Below, piece after piece: positions 1 to 8,761 of a DNA stretch of 64,000 nucleotides; positions within the stretch are counted from its first letter, which is position 1, and every line of letters starts with the position of its first letter. The stretch lies in the NCBI GenBank assembly GCA_963770275.1, contig CAVYPD010000013.1, forward strand, positions 1 to 64,000, in the 5' to 3' direction. The translations under genes and the position numbers were made by a program. This stretch comes from Roseiarcus sp963770275. GTDB lineage: Bacteria > Pseudomonadota > Alphaproteobacteria > Rhizobiales > Beijerinckiaceae. Below the pieces are notes generated by a model. The model had not been told where the DNA came from and searched no databases. It saw nothing but the letters and a program-made list of their open reading frames with translations.

Positions 1-1
1 A

Positions 2-127
2 GCGAAGAGCGTCCTCGCCGCAGTCGAGAATTGCAATCCGCTGCCGGTGCCGGCGCAATATCGCCCGTATTATGAGCAATGGAAAACCAAGACCATCCAC
101 TTCGATCCTCAAGTCGCTGCTCGATGA
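2..127 (+). CDS. tolA: TolA C-terminal end (partial)
   Basis: The first bases read in one open frame to a TGA at 125-127 and give a 41-residue tail containing NPLPVP, YYEQWKTKTIHF and a terminal FDPQVAAR. This is the usual ending of alphaproteobacterial TolA, the inner-membrane/periplasmic link of the Tol-Pal envelope complex. The 5' part lies outside the window. The assignment leans on tolB following about 40 bases downstream, the conserved tolA-tolB order. The fragment is short, so identity rests on the tail motif and context. Confidence 0.7.
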   Translation, partial: AKSVLAAVENCNPLPVPAQYRPYYEQWKTKTIHFDPQVAAR

Positions 128-169
128 GCGCAGCCGGCGAAGTGTTCGTTGTCGTCTGCGAGATCGTTT

Positions 170-1490
170 ATGAGCGTCTTTTGTTTTAGTCTTTCGTCGC
201 TGCGCACTTTCAGCGTTCGCGTTTGGCCTCGCCCTGATCATCGGCGCGCCCGCGATGGCTGACGGCGACATCTATGTGCATGCGGGCGCCAACTTCAAAC
301 CGGTGACCATCGCTGTAACCCCGTTCGCGGGCGAACAGGCAGGCGACAAGATCAGTGGCGTCATCGCCGCGGATTTCGCCCGCTCGATCTTCCTTCTGCC
401 GCTCAATTCGGCGAGTTTTCCTGAAACAATCGCCAATCCTGACGCGTCGCCGAACTTGGACGCCTGGAAGACGGCCGCCGCGCAATTCGTGCTGACCGGA
501 CGGGTGCTTCATCAGGACGCGGGGCGCGTCACTGCGCAATTCCGTTTGTGGGATACCGCGACCGGCGAGCAGGTCGCCGGTCAACAATATTCGACCGACG
601 CGGCGAACGCCCGCCGCGTCTCGCACATGATCGCCGACGCCGTGTTTTCGCGCGTGACCGGCGAGAAGGGATTTTTCGATTCCCGCATCGTCTTCGTCGA
701 CGAGACCGGCCCGAAGGAGAAGCGGCACAAGCGGCTCGCGGTCATGGACATGGACGGCGCCAACATCAAATATCTCGACGGCGGCAAAGAGCTGGTTGTG
801 ACCCCGCGTTTCTCACCCTCCGCCCAGCAAGTCGCCTACATGTCGTTCGGCGACGGCGATCCCAAGGTGACCCTGCTCAATCTCGACACCGGACAACGCG
901 AGTCCGTGGGCAATTTTCCCGGCATGACCTTCGCGCCGCGGTTCTCTCCGGACGGTCAACAGATCGCGCTGTCCCTCTCCGACGGGGCAAGCACCAACCT
1001 TTACTCGATGGACCTGCGCTCACGCGCCACGACTCGCCTCACGGAAGGTTCGGCGATCGATACCTCGCCGACCTATTCGCCAGACGGTTCGCAGATCGCC
1101 TTCGAATCCGACCGCGGCGGCTCGCAGCAGATCTATGTGATGAGCGCGAGCGGCGGCGCGGCCAAGCGTATTTCATTCGGCGAAGGCCACTACTCGACGC
1201 CGGTCTGGTCGCCGCGCGGTGACCTGATCGCCTTCACCCGCATCAAAGCCGGCTCGTTCGGCATCGGCGTGATGAAGCCGGACGGCTCGGGCGAGCGAAT
1301 CCTTGTCGAAGGCTTCCACAACGAAGGGCCCACCTTCGCCCCCAACGGCCTCTATCTCATGTTCTTCCGCGACGCCGGGGGCGCCGGAGGCCCGAAGCTC
1401 TACATGACCGACATTTTTGGTCATGCTGAATTCCTAGTGCCGACGCCCAACTACGGCAGCGATCCCTCCTGGGGTCCGCTGATGCAATGA
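170..1490 (+). CDS. tolB: Tol-Pal system protein TolB (single-base frameshift in signal peptide)
   Basis: Periplasmic beta-propeller protein that links TolA and Pal in the Tol-Pal cell-envelope complex. From ATG 255 onward there are 411 residues: an N-terminal TolB domain, then repeated FSPDGQQIA, YSPDGSQIAF and WSPRGDLIAF motifs typical of the propeller blades. The first in-frame ATG (255) lies inside the signal-peptide cleavage region (APAMADGD), which would give an unexported protein. The frame upstream reads a good signal peptide (RRCALSAFAFGLALIIGAPAMA) back to a stop at 171 with no usable start codon. ATG 170 is one base out of frame with it. Removing one base near 183-191 gives about 439 residues with a normal leader. 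I therefore place the start at 170. Pal does not follow; the next gene is on the other strand. Confidence 0.9.
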
Positions 1491-1548
1491 CACGAGGAGG
1501 GCCGGTGGCCTTACGGCGCGCGGGCCCGCGGCATTGTCGCGTCAATTT

Positions 1549-2484
1549 TTAGCGATCGGCGCGCTTTGGTTCTTTTCCTTCTCGAAGGAGATCGACCATA
1601 TCAAGGAAAATACAGACGAGCCGCACGACCGGATTTTTTGTGACGTCCGGGTTCAATGGGCCTTCGATCGGAACCTCATGGGCGGGGTCACGCTCGACCG
1701 CCTTTCGGTAAAGGCGCCATGTCGCGTGACCGAGCACCGGCATGACGACGGCCAAGCCAAAGAACACCGGCAGCGAGCCAAGGACGAGCGCCACCGCGAC
1801 AATCAGGCCCCAGAACGCGACGGCGAGCGGATTGGCGCGCGTCACGCGCAACGAAGCCTCAAGCGCCGGCACGACGCCGAGGCCGCGATCAAGCATCAGT
1901 GGAAACGAGACGACACTGATCGCAAGCGCCAGCGCGGCGAAGCAAAAACCGATCAGCACGCCCAGGACGATCAACGTCCACCCGCGGCCGGTAGTTAGAA
2001 CGTCCTGAAGGAACGGGATCGCGCCCGCGGGCGGATTGGGCCCGTAGAGCGACACATAGATGAGCTCGGCGGCGAAGATCCAGGCGGCGAAGATCGCGAG
2101 CAGGAGCAGGCCGAACGCAAGAATCGAGGGCAGAGCGGGCGAGCGAAGGACCGCGAAGGCGTCCCGTCCTCTCACCACCAGTCCGCGTTCGCGCCGGCGG
2201 CTCATCTCGTAGAGGCCGATGGCGACGAACGGCCCGATGAGTGCAAAGCCTGCCGCGAGCGGAAAGGCCAGATGCAGCGCATTGCCGAGTGATGTCATCG
2301 CGAATAGCGCAATTCCCGCGACGGCGTAGAACAGGCCGACGAATACCGGATACGTCGGCATCGAGAAGAAATCGTCGAGCCCCTCCTTGAGCGCGGAAAA
2401 GCAGTCCCCCGGGCCGATCCGTCGCACTCGTGGCGTCGCAGCGAGAGTCTCGGGTCCGAAATAGACGTGGAAAGTGGAAGTCAC
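1549..2484 (-). CDS. DUF2189 integral membrane protein
   Basis: A 311-residue protein that starts MTSTFHVYFGPETLAATP and carries about six hydrophobic segments with GPFVAIGLYEMSRRRERG in the middle. I recognise this as the DUF2189 family of inner-membrane proteins common in alphaproteobacteria; its function is unknown. An AAGGAGGATCC-type ribosome site sits just upstream of the ATG (around 2487-2497). It lies 160 bases downstream of the FTR1 gene on the same strand, so it could be the last gene of the iron operon, but nothing in the protein points to metal transport. The family call is good; no function is inferred. Confidence 0.75.
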   Translation of the reverse strand: MTSTFHVYFGPETLAATPRVRRIGPGDCFSALKEGLDDFFSMPTYPVFVGLFYAVAGIALFAMTSLGNALHLAFPLAAGFALIGPFVAIGLYEMSRRRERGLVVRGRDAFAVLRSPALPSILAFGLLLLAIFAAWIFAAELIYVSLYGPNPPAGAIPFLQDVLTTGRGWTLIVLGVLIGFCFAALALAISVVSFPLMLDRGLGVVPALEASLRVTRANPLAVAFWGLIVAVALVLGSLPVFFGLAVVMPVLGHATWRLYRKAVERDPAHEVPIEGPLNPDVTKNPVVRLVCIFLDMVDLLREGKEPKRADR

Positions 2485-2645
2485 GGTGGATCCTCCTTGA
2501 TATCGTCTGCGCCGAGCGAGATTCGGGCGTCAGCCAGAGAGGACCGTACGTCGCGAAAATCTCGCGCGGACTGATTGGGTAAAATATACGCTCAATCGCG
2601 AAATTTGTCACTTGCAATTGGAAAAGGGCCGGCATGCGTGCACTC

Positions 2646-3489
2646 TCACCCAGCCGTCGCCTGTCTCGCTTTCGCGGCTGGCGCGCGCCGCGATCCAACG
2701 GTCTTAGTTAGAACGACGATGACGGCAAGTGTCACGCAGTAAGCGACGACCTGAAGCACGGAGGGCTGGTCGGAGTAGCCGATCAAGGTATGCAGCACCC
2801 GACCGAAAAGGCTTGTGTCGGAAAGGATGGCGAGACGTATCCCAAGCCGTCTGGCTCAGCATAGTCAGGACGCCGGCCTGCTGCAGGAAAAGCACCGCTT
2901 GGGCCGCAAGGCCGGCGGCGAGCAGGCTGATGAGGCCGGTCGTAACTGCGAACAGGCGCCGCTGCGGGATCGCCACCAAACCGAGATAGGTCAGCGCTGT
3001 TACGGCGATGCCTGCAGCAAGCCCGAGAAGCGAGCCGACAACGAGCTCAGTCGCGGTTGAGCCTCCAGCCGCGACGAGGCCGTACATGAAGAGCGCGACC
3101 TCCGAGCCTTCGCGCATCACCGCGACAGCGCAGACAACGCCGAGCGCGAAGATCGATTGCGAGCCGGTCCGCACGGCCTCGCCGACCCTCTTGACGTCGG
3201 CCGCGAGCTCGCGCCCATGGCTCGCCATCCAGACATTGTGCCAGGTCAGCATCACCACGGCGATCAGGAGGATCGTGGCGTTGAATATTTCCTGGCCAAT
3301 GCCGGCCAGGGCCTCGCCGATCGCGCCCGCAAAGGCTGCGACGAGCGACGCGCCGACCACGCCGGCTAATACGCCCGCCGCGATCGCAAGCCGGCTACCG
3401 GCAAGGCCTTTCGTTACCGCCAACACGATACCAACAATGAGGCCGGCTTCAATGACCTCACGAAAGACAATAATCAGCGCGCCAAGCAT
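2646..3489 (-). CDS. FTR1-family high-affinity iron permease (frameshifted near C-terminus)
   Basis: Inner-membrane iron permease related to yeast Ftr1p and EfeU. The two REXXE iron-binding motifs are visible: FREVIEAGL near residue 9 and MREGSEVALF near residue 125, with seven hydrophobic segments expected. The initial frame stops reading as a family member after LSQTAWDTS (about 2831). One frame over, the expected tail continues at once as AILSDTSLFGRVLHTLIGYS and ends at the stop 2646-2648. Dropping one base restores about 280 residues, the usual length. It lies 38 bases downstream of the cupredoxin gene and is the third gene of the barrel-cupredoxin-FTR1 operon. An oxidised Fe(III) supply by the cupredoxin partner is inferred from similar operons. 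Confidence 0.88.
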
Positions 3490-3527
3490 CGCCGCTCTCT
3501 ACTCAATCTTCGTTGAACGGCGGATAC

Positions 3528-3869
3528 TTATTTGACGATCAGAAAGCCCTCGGTCGTGTCCTCATGGTAGTCGTCGAAGAAGCGATAGCGGCCGGCCGAC
3601 AAGGGACGCACTTGGATCGAGATCTTCCCACCCGCCGGCACAACCTTTTCCACGCGCAGCGTCTTGCTTTCAAACTCGGAAGGCGTCGAGTTCGAGGTTG
3701 GACACGTCGATGATGATCGGCTTGCCCGCGGGCGCGCTCGGCTCGGCGGGCGAAAATCTGTGGTCCTTGAGCGTCACGCTCACCCTTGCGGAATCATCTG
3801 CGACGGCAAGGGCGGCGCCAATTCCAATGACGATCAGACGCCAAGGCTCACCTTTGAAACGATGCGCAT
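3528..3869 (-). CDS. Periplasmic cupredoxin-domain protein of the FTR1 operon (two frame breaks)
   Basis: No single frame covers this gene, but the translation is clear when pieced together. ATG 3869 follows ACAGGAGTG and gives MRIVSKVSLGV. A one-base gap then leads to LIVIGIGAALAVADDSARVS, forming a signal peptide. Next comes a cupredoxin strand (VTLKDHRFSPAEPSAPAG), a one-base surplus near 3700, and then TPSEFESKTLRVEKVVPAGG and FDDYHEDTTEGFLIVK to the stop at 3528. The repaired product is about 113 residues. Small cupredoxins of this kind accompany FTR1 permeases and are thought to handle iron or copper in the periplasm. The spacing (27 bases after the barrel gene, 38 before FTR1) supports one transcript. 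Confidence 0.75.
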
Positions 3870-3896
3870 GTTTGTCACTCCTGTCTGGTGTCGCTG

Positions 3897-4856
3897 CTAG
3901 AACTCAATTTCGAACTTCAGATTGCCCTGCTGGTGCGGGAAGTTCGTAAGATCAAGGCCAAAGTTTTCGCCCGTCGCGTGACCGGCGATCTGGGTCGACC
4001 ACGCCGCTGCAAGCATCATGTGGCCGTTGAATTGAATATGAAGCGTCGGACCGAGATAGAGCGCCTGGCCCTGGAACGATTGAATGCCCGCCCCATCATA
4101 CGCCGCGTCGTATTCGATCTCGGCGCCCATGGTCAGTTTGGGCGTGAAGCGATAGGCGAGCGCGCCCGATATACCGTATTCTGCCGACCATCCCCACGGT
4201 TCGCCGGGCGCCTGAGAATAGTCAGGGGTGTAAAAGACGTTCGTCGCCGCATACAGGCGATTGGGAATGAGTTCTGTATCAAGAATCCCCCTGAACGTCA
4301 TATTGAAGTCGGTGATCGGTTGCCCACCGTCGTCGATACGGGCCCATTCCGGCTCGGCGACCACCGTGAGCCCGATCGGTGAGCCTGGACCACGACCAAT
4401 GAGCAGGTAGCGGAATTCCGCCGACAGGCCGCTGAAGTTGAAGCCGTGAGCGTCCGGCATTCCGGGCACGTCGTTGACGGAGAAGCCCAGCCCATGAGCG
4501 CTGAGCTCGTAACCAAAATTCTGCGTCGGCACGCCCTCGAACTCGACCTCCTGCTCGAGAGCTGCGTATGTGCCGCCCCGCAGACCCGATGCGGTCGTCG
4601 TCTCAAATTCGATTGACTTCTCACCCTCAGCGCCAATATCGGCGCCCTCAGTGAAGCCGAAAATGTATTTCGTCTCCAGCTCATGATACGGGTCGGGCGT
4701 GTTCACCTGTCCCAGACTGGGCAACGGCATTTGTGTGCCGACAGAGTCGGCGGTTTGCGCGACAGCGACCGAAATCCCGCCTCCACATTCTATCGCCAAC
4801 AGTGACACAGACGCGAACACGCAGGCGCCGAAGCGCCGCCCCCATCGAATATTCAT
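3897..4856 (-). CDS. Putative outer-membrane beta-barrel protein linked to iron uptake
   Basis: ATG 4856 gives about 319 residues: a signal peptide (RRFGACVFASVSLLAIECGG, cut after AVAQ), then alternating amphipathic strands and a C-terminal phenylalanine (FEIEF), the usual end of an outer-membrane barrel recognised by BamA. An in-frame ATG at 4931 would add 25 non-conserved residues ahead of the signal peptide, so I prefer 4856. It is the first gene of an operon with a cupredoxin and FTR1 permease, and an ICE-like site lies just upstream. I do not recognise a named family with certainty. A role in bringing iron or another metal across the outer membrane is inferred from context only. Confidence 0.65.
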   Translation of the reverse strand: MNIRWGRRFGACVFASVSLLAIECGGGISVAVAQTADSVGTQMPLPSLGQVNTPDPYHELETKYIFGFTEGADIGAEGEKSIEFETTTASGLRGGTYAALEQEVEFEGVPTQNFGYELSAHGLGFSVNDVPGMPDAHGFNFSGLSAEFRYLLIGRGPGSPIGLTVVAEPEWARIDDGGQPITDFNMTFRGILDTELIPNRLYAATNVFYTPDYSQAPGEPWGWSAEYGISGALAYRFTPKLTMGAEIEYDAAYDGAGIQSFQGQALYLGPTLHIQFNGHMMLAAAWSTQIAGHATGENFGLDLTNFPHQQGNLKFEIEF

Positions 4857-4963
4857 TGTGCCCCACGGATCTACTGGTTCTCGGACTGCAGTATGCAGTC
4901 GAGCAGGTAACACTCGAGGTGGGCTCCTCAAAAGAGCGATCCTAGAGATCGGAATGATTTCAA

Positions 4964-4980
4964 TTTAGAACCGTTTCAAT
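4964..4980 (-). promoter_or_regulatory. ICE-like (Irr) site upstream of the FTR1 operon
   Basis: Read on the minus strand the site is ATTGAAACGGTTCTAAA. Against the iron control element consensus TTTAGAA-N3-TTCTAAA the right half is perfect and the left half matches four of seven. It sits about 110 bases upstream of the barrel start codon, the right place for an operon promoter. Irr is the heme-responsive Fur-family regulator of Rhizobiales. A second TTCTAA-like half-site overlaps at 4980-4986. Confidence 0.5.
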
Positions 4981-4986
4981 TCTAAT

Positions 4987-5670
4987 TTGCTCGTCGCCGT
5001 TACTGGAACTCGAGGCGGCTTCCGCCAACGTCTCGCCGAGAAACATGTCGTTGGCGAACAACAGGGCGGCCGATCGTTCAAAGCTCTGGGCGTGGAAGGC
5101 GCGTGGTCACCCGCGGCGACCGCCTCTGACGGGAAATTGTTTACCCGAGCAGAAGAAAACTCTTGCGCCAGGGCGCGATTCACCCAAATAGTGATCTTGC
5201 CCAATACGCACGTGCCTGTGGTCGTGTGTCGGTCGGCGGGGATCTGGACAAGAGGCCAGTTAACCGTCCTTGGAAGACCGGCAGCCGGAGGCGAACCGGC
5301 GAACCCCGCCAAACGGGGGACGCGACTTGAAGCAACGACGGACCGGGCTTTTTTGGTCTCTGCCGGCCCTCCAAAGGTCGGCGCCCAAAGAGGCTTGTCT
5401 ATCTTGCCGGGCGTGCGGACAGGACATTTCCTCGTCCAAACGATGGCTCTGATCGCTTAAGGCTGCTTAGCCTCGGGCGCGTCTTGGCCACGGCGTAGCC
5501 GCTGACCGCTCGAGCGGTCCGTCGATGGCTTAAGCCTGTCGCCGGATTCGCGCAGCGGTCGCGTCGGCGGGTCAACGACTGCGCATCGCGTCTCCAACGC
5601 GCGAGCGTAAAGTCGCATCGCCGGCGAATCCTTCATTTGCCAGGCGCGGAGCCATCCGCGCTCTTGGGGG
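4987..5670. other. Non-coding stretch before the decarboxylase gene
   Basis: I see no convincing gene on either strand here. The open frames are unsupported and lack ribosome sites. The only structure found is a perfect 16-base palindrome, GACCGCTCGAGCGGTC, at 5504-5519, about 150 bases upstream of the decarboxylase start. Confidence 0.5.
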
Positions 5671-6810
5671 ATGCCGCTCATGACTGACCGCATCAAAGAG
5701 TTCCTCGCGCGTAACCACGAAGATGGGCCCCGCCTCATCGTCGACCTTGACGTCGTGCGCGAGAACTATCTGGGCTTCGCCAGCGCACTACCCGACACGC
5801 GCGTATTCTACGCGGTCAAGGCGAATCCGGCACCCGAGATTCTGGATCTGCTTGCTGGCTTAGGCTCGTGTTTCGACACTGCCTCGGTTGCCGAGATCGA
5901 GCAGTCGCTGGCCGCCGGCGCGACGCCCGACCGCGTCAGCTTCGGCAACACGATCAAGAAGGAAAAGGACATTGCGCGCGCCTATGCGCTCGGGATCCGC
6001 CTGTTCGCCGTCGATTGCGAGGCCGAGGTGGAAAAGATCGCCCGCGCTGCGCCGGGCGCGAAGGTCTTCTGCCGCATTTTGTGCGACGGGGCTGGCGCGG
6101 AATGGCCGCTGTCGCGCAAGTTCGGCTGCGCGCCAGCAATGGCGGGCGGTGTGCTCGAGCGCGCGCACGCACTCGGACTGATAGCCCATGGCCTCTCGTT
6201 CCATGTCGGTTCGCAGCAGCGCAATCCGCGCATGTGGGATCGGGCGCTGAAGGTTTCAGCCGCCATTTTTCGCGACCTCGCCGAGCGGGGCGTCCAACTC
6301 TCCATGATCAACCTCGGCGGCGGCTTTCCGACCCGCTATTTGAAGGATGTGCCCGCGATCAAGACTTACGGGCAGACAATCTTCCGCGCTCTGCGCCGGC
6401 ATTTCGGCAACCAGATTCCCGAGACGATCATCGAGCCCGGCCGCGGCATGGTCGGCAATGCCGGGATCATCGAGGCCGAGGTGGTGCTGATCTCGAAGAA
6501 ATCGCGAGAGGACAAGCAGCGTTGGGTCTACCTCGACATCGGCAGGTTCAATGGCCTTGCCGAAACGCAGGACGAAATGATCCGCTACCCGATCCGCACG
6601 GATTTTGACCACGACCCGCTCAGCCCCTGCGTCATCGCGGGGCCGAGTTGCGACTCGGTCGACGTCTTGTACGAGAAGGAGCCATATCTGCTGCCGGTTT
6701 CGCTCGAGATTGGCGCCAAGGTCATGATCGAGGGAACGGGCGCTTACACGACGACCTATTCCTCGGTCGGCTTCAACGGCTTCCCGCCGCTCAAGTCCTA
6801 CGTGATCTGA
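5671..6810 (+). CDS. Ornithine/lysine-type PLP decarboxylase (fold type III)
   Basis: Cytosolic PLP enzyme of the Orn/Lys/Arg decarboxylase class 2 family, expected to make putrescine or cadaverine for polyamine synthesis. Visible motifs: the PLP lysine in FYAVKANP (K50), HVGSQ (about 178-182), the phosphate-binding INLGGGFP (213-220), EPGRGM (255-260) and the active-site cysteine in GPSCDSVD (C327), which identifies decarboxylase rather than alanine racemase. The length of 379 residues is usual. A second ATG at 5680 is possible; 5671 lies directly behind a G-rich stretch. The substrate (ornithine versus lysine) cannot be settled by eye. A strong hairpin follows the gene. Confidence 0.9.
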   Translation: MPLMTDRIKEFLARNHEDGPRLIVDLDVVRENYLGFASALPDTRVFYAVKANPAPEILDLLAGLGSCFDTASVAEIEQSLAAGATPDRVSFGNTIKKEKDIARAYALGIRLFAVDCEAEVEKIARAAPGAKVFCRILCDGAGAEWPLSRKFGCAPAMAGGVLERAHALGLIAHGLSFHVGSQQRNPRMWDRALKVSAAIFRDLAERGVQLSMINLGGGFPTRYLKDVPAIKTYGQTIFRALRRHFGNQIPETIIEPGRGMVGNAGIIEAEVVLISKKSREDKQRWVYLDIGRFNGLAETQDEMIRYPIRTDFDHDPLSPCVIAGPSCDSVDVLYEKEPYLLPVSLEIGAKVMIEGTGAYTTTYSSVGFNGFPPLKSYVI

Positions 6811-6818
6811 GCTTGTTT

Positions 6819-6842
6819 CGAGCCGGCTGATGCGCCGGCTCG
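6819..6842 (+). terminator. Hairpin after the decarboxylase gene
   Basis: CGAGCCGGC, a six-base loop, then GCCGGCTCG forms a perfect nine-pair stem starting eight bases after the stop codon. No T run follows, so it is either an intrinsic terminator of the weak GC-rich type or an mRNA 3'-end stabiliser. Confidence 0.5.
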
Positions 6843-7034
6843 ATCGCCATCGGCGCGGCGCGTGTGCCAAGCGGTCACACGCGACGAAGAGCTCGTCGCT
6901 TGGCGCGACGTCCCTTGCCCCGCATTCGGTTCAATCAAATCCGTTTGAGCTGCGGTTATTAGAGGGACCGGCGTGCTCCGGTCGACTATCAGTTTTACCC
7001 GCTAGTCGCTCAATTCGCTCCCGACAGAGAAGCC

Positions 7035-8234
7035 TTGAGCGTCATTCGTCGCGACAACGAGGCTTGTTTGACCACGGACGCCGACCGCTCGTCTTTTTTC
7101 ATCGCGCTTGTCGTCGTCGACATCTTCGCCGGCCTCGCGGACGCGATCTCCGGGCCCTACCTCGTGCTCTTTCTCGTCGATCGGGCGGGCCTCAGCCCTC
7201 TGTCGTTGAGCGCCATCCTGACCGCGAGGGCGTTGAGCGGCATCGGGTTCAGCGCGGCATTTGGCGCCTGGATCGACAGGCGAACGAGCGTGGCGCCGCT
7301 TCTGCTGGCGCTCGCCGGTTCCGCCATCGGCTACGCTCTGCTCGGATTGACAACCGATTTCGTCGCTCTACTTCTAATCGCCGCGCTCCCGGTCGCGATT
7401 GGCGCGGCCGCCTTCTCCCAATCGATCGCACTCGCTAAGCGAAATTTTCAGCACGCCAACCCTCATACGCTCAATCGCGCTATTGGGGTCCTGCGCGCCA
7501 GCTGGTCGCTGGCGTGGGCCATCGGGCCCGCCGTCGGCGCCATACTGATCGGCGCGGCGGGCATTCGCGGCGCCTTCTTCGCCAGCGCCGCCTCAGGCGC
7601 AATCGCCCTCGTCACGCTCGCTTCTGTCCGCTCAAGGGCGGCTCTCGCCGACGCAGGCCACGCGCTTCCGCCGAAACCCGTGACTGGCGGTCTAGCGATT
7701 GTGCTCGCTTTTACAGCCCTTGCCTTGTTCTACACCGCCATGTTCCTAGGCTCGATCTCGCTTCCCATCGTCCTCACGACGTCGCTGAGGGGCGTGGAAA
7801 GCGACGTCGGAATCACGATGAGCTTATGCGCCGCTCTGGAAATCGTCGTCATGGGGGCGCTTATCTGGAAGCCGCTCCGGCGTGGCGAGCGCGAGGCGAT
7901 CGTCGCCGGCTTTGCCGCCTTCATAGTCTATTACGTCGCCTTGATGCTTGCGCATTCGGTGGGCGCGGTTTTCTGGGCGCAGATCCCACGGGCGATCGGC
8001 ATCGCCCTCGTCACCTATCTCGGGATCAGCTTCCTCCACTCGCTGATGCCGCACCGCGCCGGCGCCGCCGCGGCGCTATTTTCGAACGCCGGTCAACTCG
8101 GTTCTGTCCTCGCCGCGCTCAGCGTCGGCGGTTTGGCAAAGGCGTTTGGCTACGAGGCTATCTTCATCGTATGCGCGATTCTTAGCGCCGCTGGTCTCGG
8201 TCTGGTTTGCTTCACGCCGGCTGCGCCTGATTAA
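7035..8234 (+). CDS. MFS transporter
   Basis: A 399-residue polytopic inner-membrane protein with about twelve hydrophobic segments arranged as two halves separated by the polar loop around LADAGHALPPKP. GAWIDRRTSV in the loop after the second segment resembles the MFS signature region between TM2 and TM3. The start used is TTG 7035; no ATG is available before the first membrane segment. Some related proteins are sugar or drug exporters, but substrate specificity is not visible. It stands alone, followed by a pseudogene fragment. Confidence 0.8.
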   Translation: MSVIRRDNEACLTTDADRSSFFIALVVVDIFAGLADAISGPYLVLFLVDRAGLSPLSLSAILTARALSGIGFSAAFGAWIDRRTSVAPLLLALAGSAIGYALLGLTTDFVALLLIAALPVAIGAAAFSQSIALAKRNFQHANPHTLNRAIGVLRASWSLAWAIGPAVGAILIGAAGIRGAFFASAASGAIALVTLASVRSRAALADAGHALPPKPVTGGLAIVLAFTALALFYTAMFLGSISLPIVLTTSLRGVESDVGITMSLCAALEIVVMGALIWKPLRRGEREAIVAGFAAFIVYYVALMLAHSVGAVFWAQIPRAIGIALVTYLGISFLHSLMPHRAGAAAALFSNAGQLGSVLAALSVGGLAKAFGYEAIFIVCAILSAAGLGLVCFTPAAPD

Positions 8235-8258
8235 CTTCCCGCTCGGTGCGGTCTCGCG

Positions 8259-8574
8259 ACTTTCCCGGTGTTCGCGGCGACCCCGGCAAGCGACCCGCAA
8301 TGGTCAGCCATCGTCGCCTGGTCGACCCTGGCGCTGCAACGCGCCGAGATCTTGGCGACGCCCTGGAAGCCCAGCGGGCCTCAAGTCCTTGGGCGTTGAC
8401 GGGCGAGACCTTGGCCGCGCCGAGGATTGGACGAAGCGCGTCGTCGACGCCGCCGGCTCCTACGTCGGCATGTATACGCGTAATCTCGGCGAAGGGTCGC
8501 CCCTCAAGCTCCCGCGCGGCCCGAACGCGCCAGTCGAACTCGGCGGCTGGTCCGTCACGCCCTTTCGCGAATAG
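8259..8574 (+). pseudogene. C-terminal fragment of a polar amino-acid ABC substrate-binding protein (AapJ-like)
   Basis: About 100 residues of a general L-amino-acid binding protein remain. ATPASDPQWSAIVAWSTLAL and ALQRAEILA read in one frame. A single surplus base near 8393 shifts the rest, which reads LGVDGRDLGRAEDWTKRVV, then YVGMYTRNLGEGSPLKLPRG and ends GGWSVTPFRE. The RNLG-GSPLK-RG-N signature and the final PFR ending are typical of AapJ-type proteins. The first two thirds of the gene are absent, as the MFS stop codon lies 25 bases upstream. It is a remnant, with no aapQMP genes nearby. Confidence 0.65.
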
Positions 8575-8761
8575 ACCGCGCCATTTTCGAGTCCGTTTTG
8601 CGCGATTCCAAGAGGTTGCGGCGCCAGCTTCGAGTCACTTGTGTCTAACATACTGTATGTGACTTGTATGTTCTGCAAAGACGCTTGGCGTGCGACCCGT
8701 CCAGGATAGAACAGCGGCGAGCGCGCGAAGCCCGCCGACGCGGACCCCGGGGACGATGACG

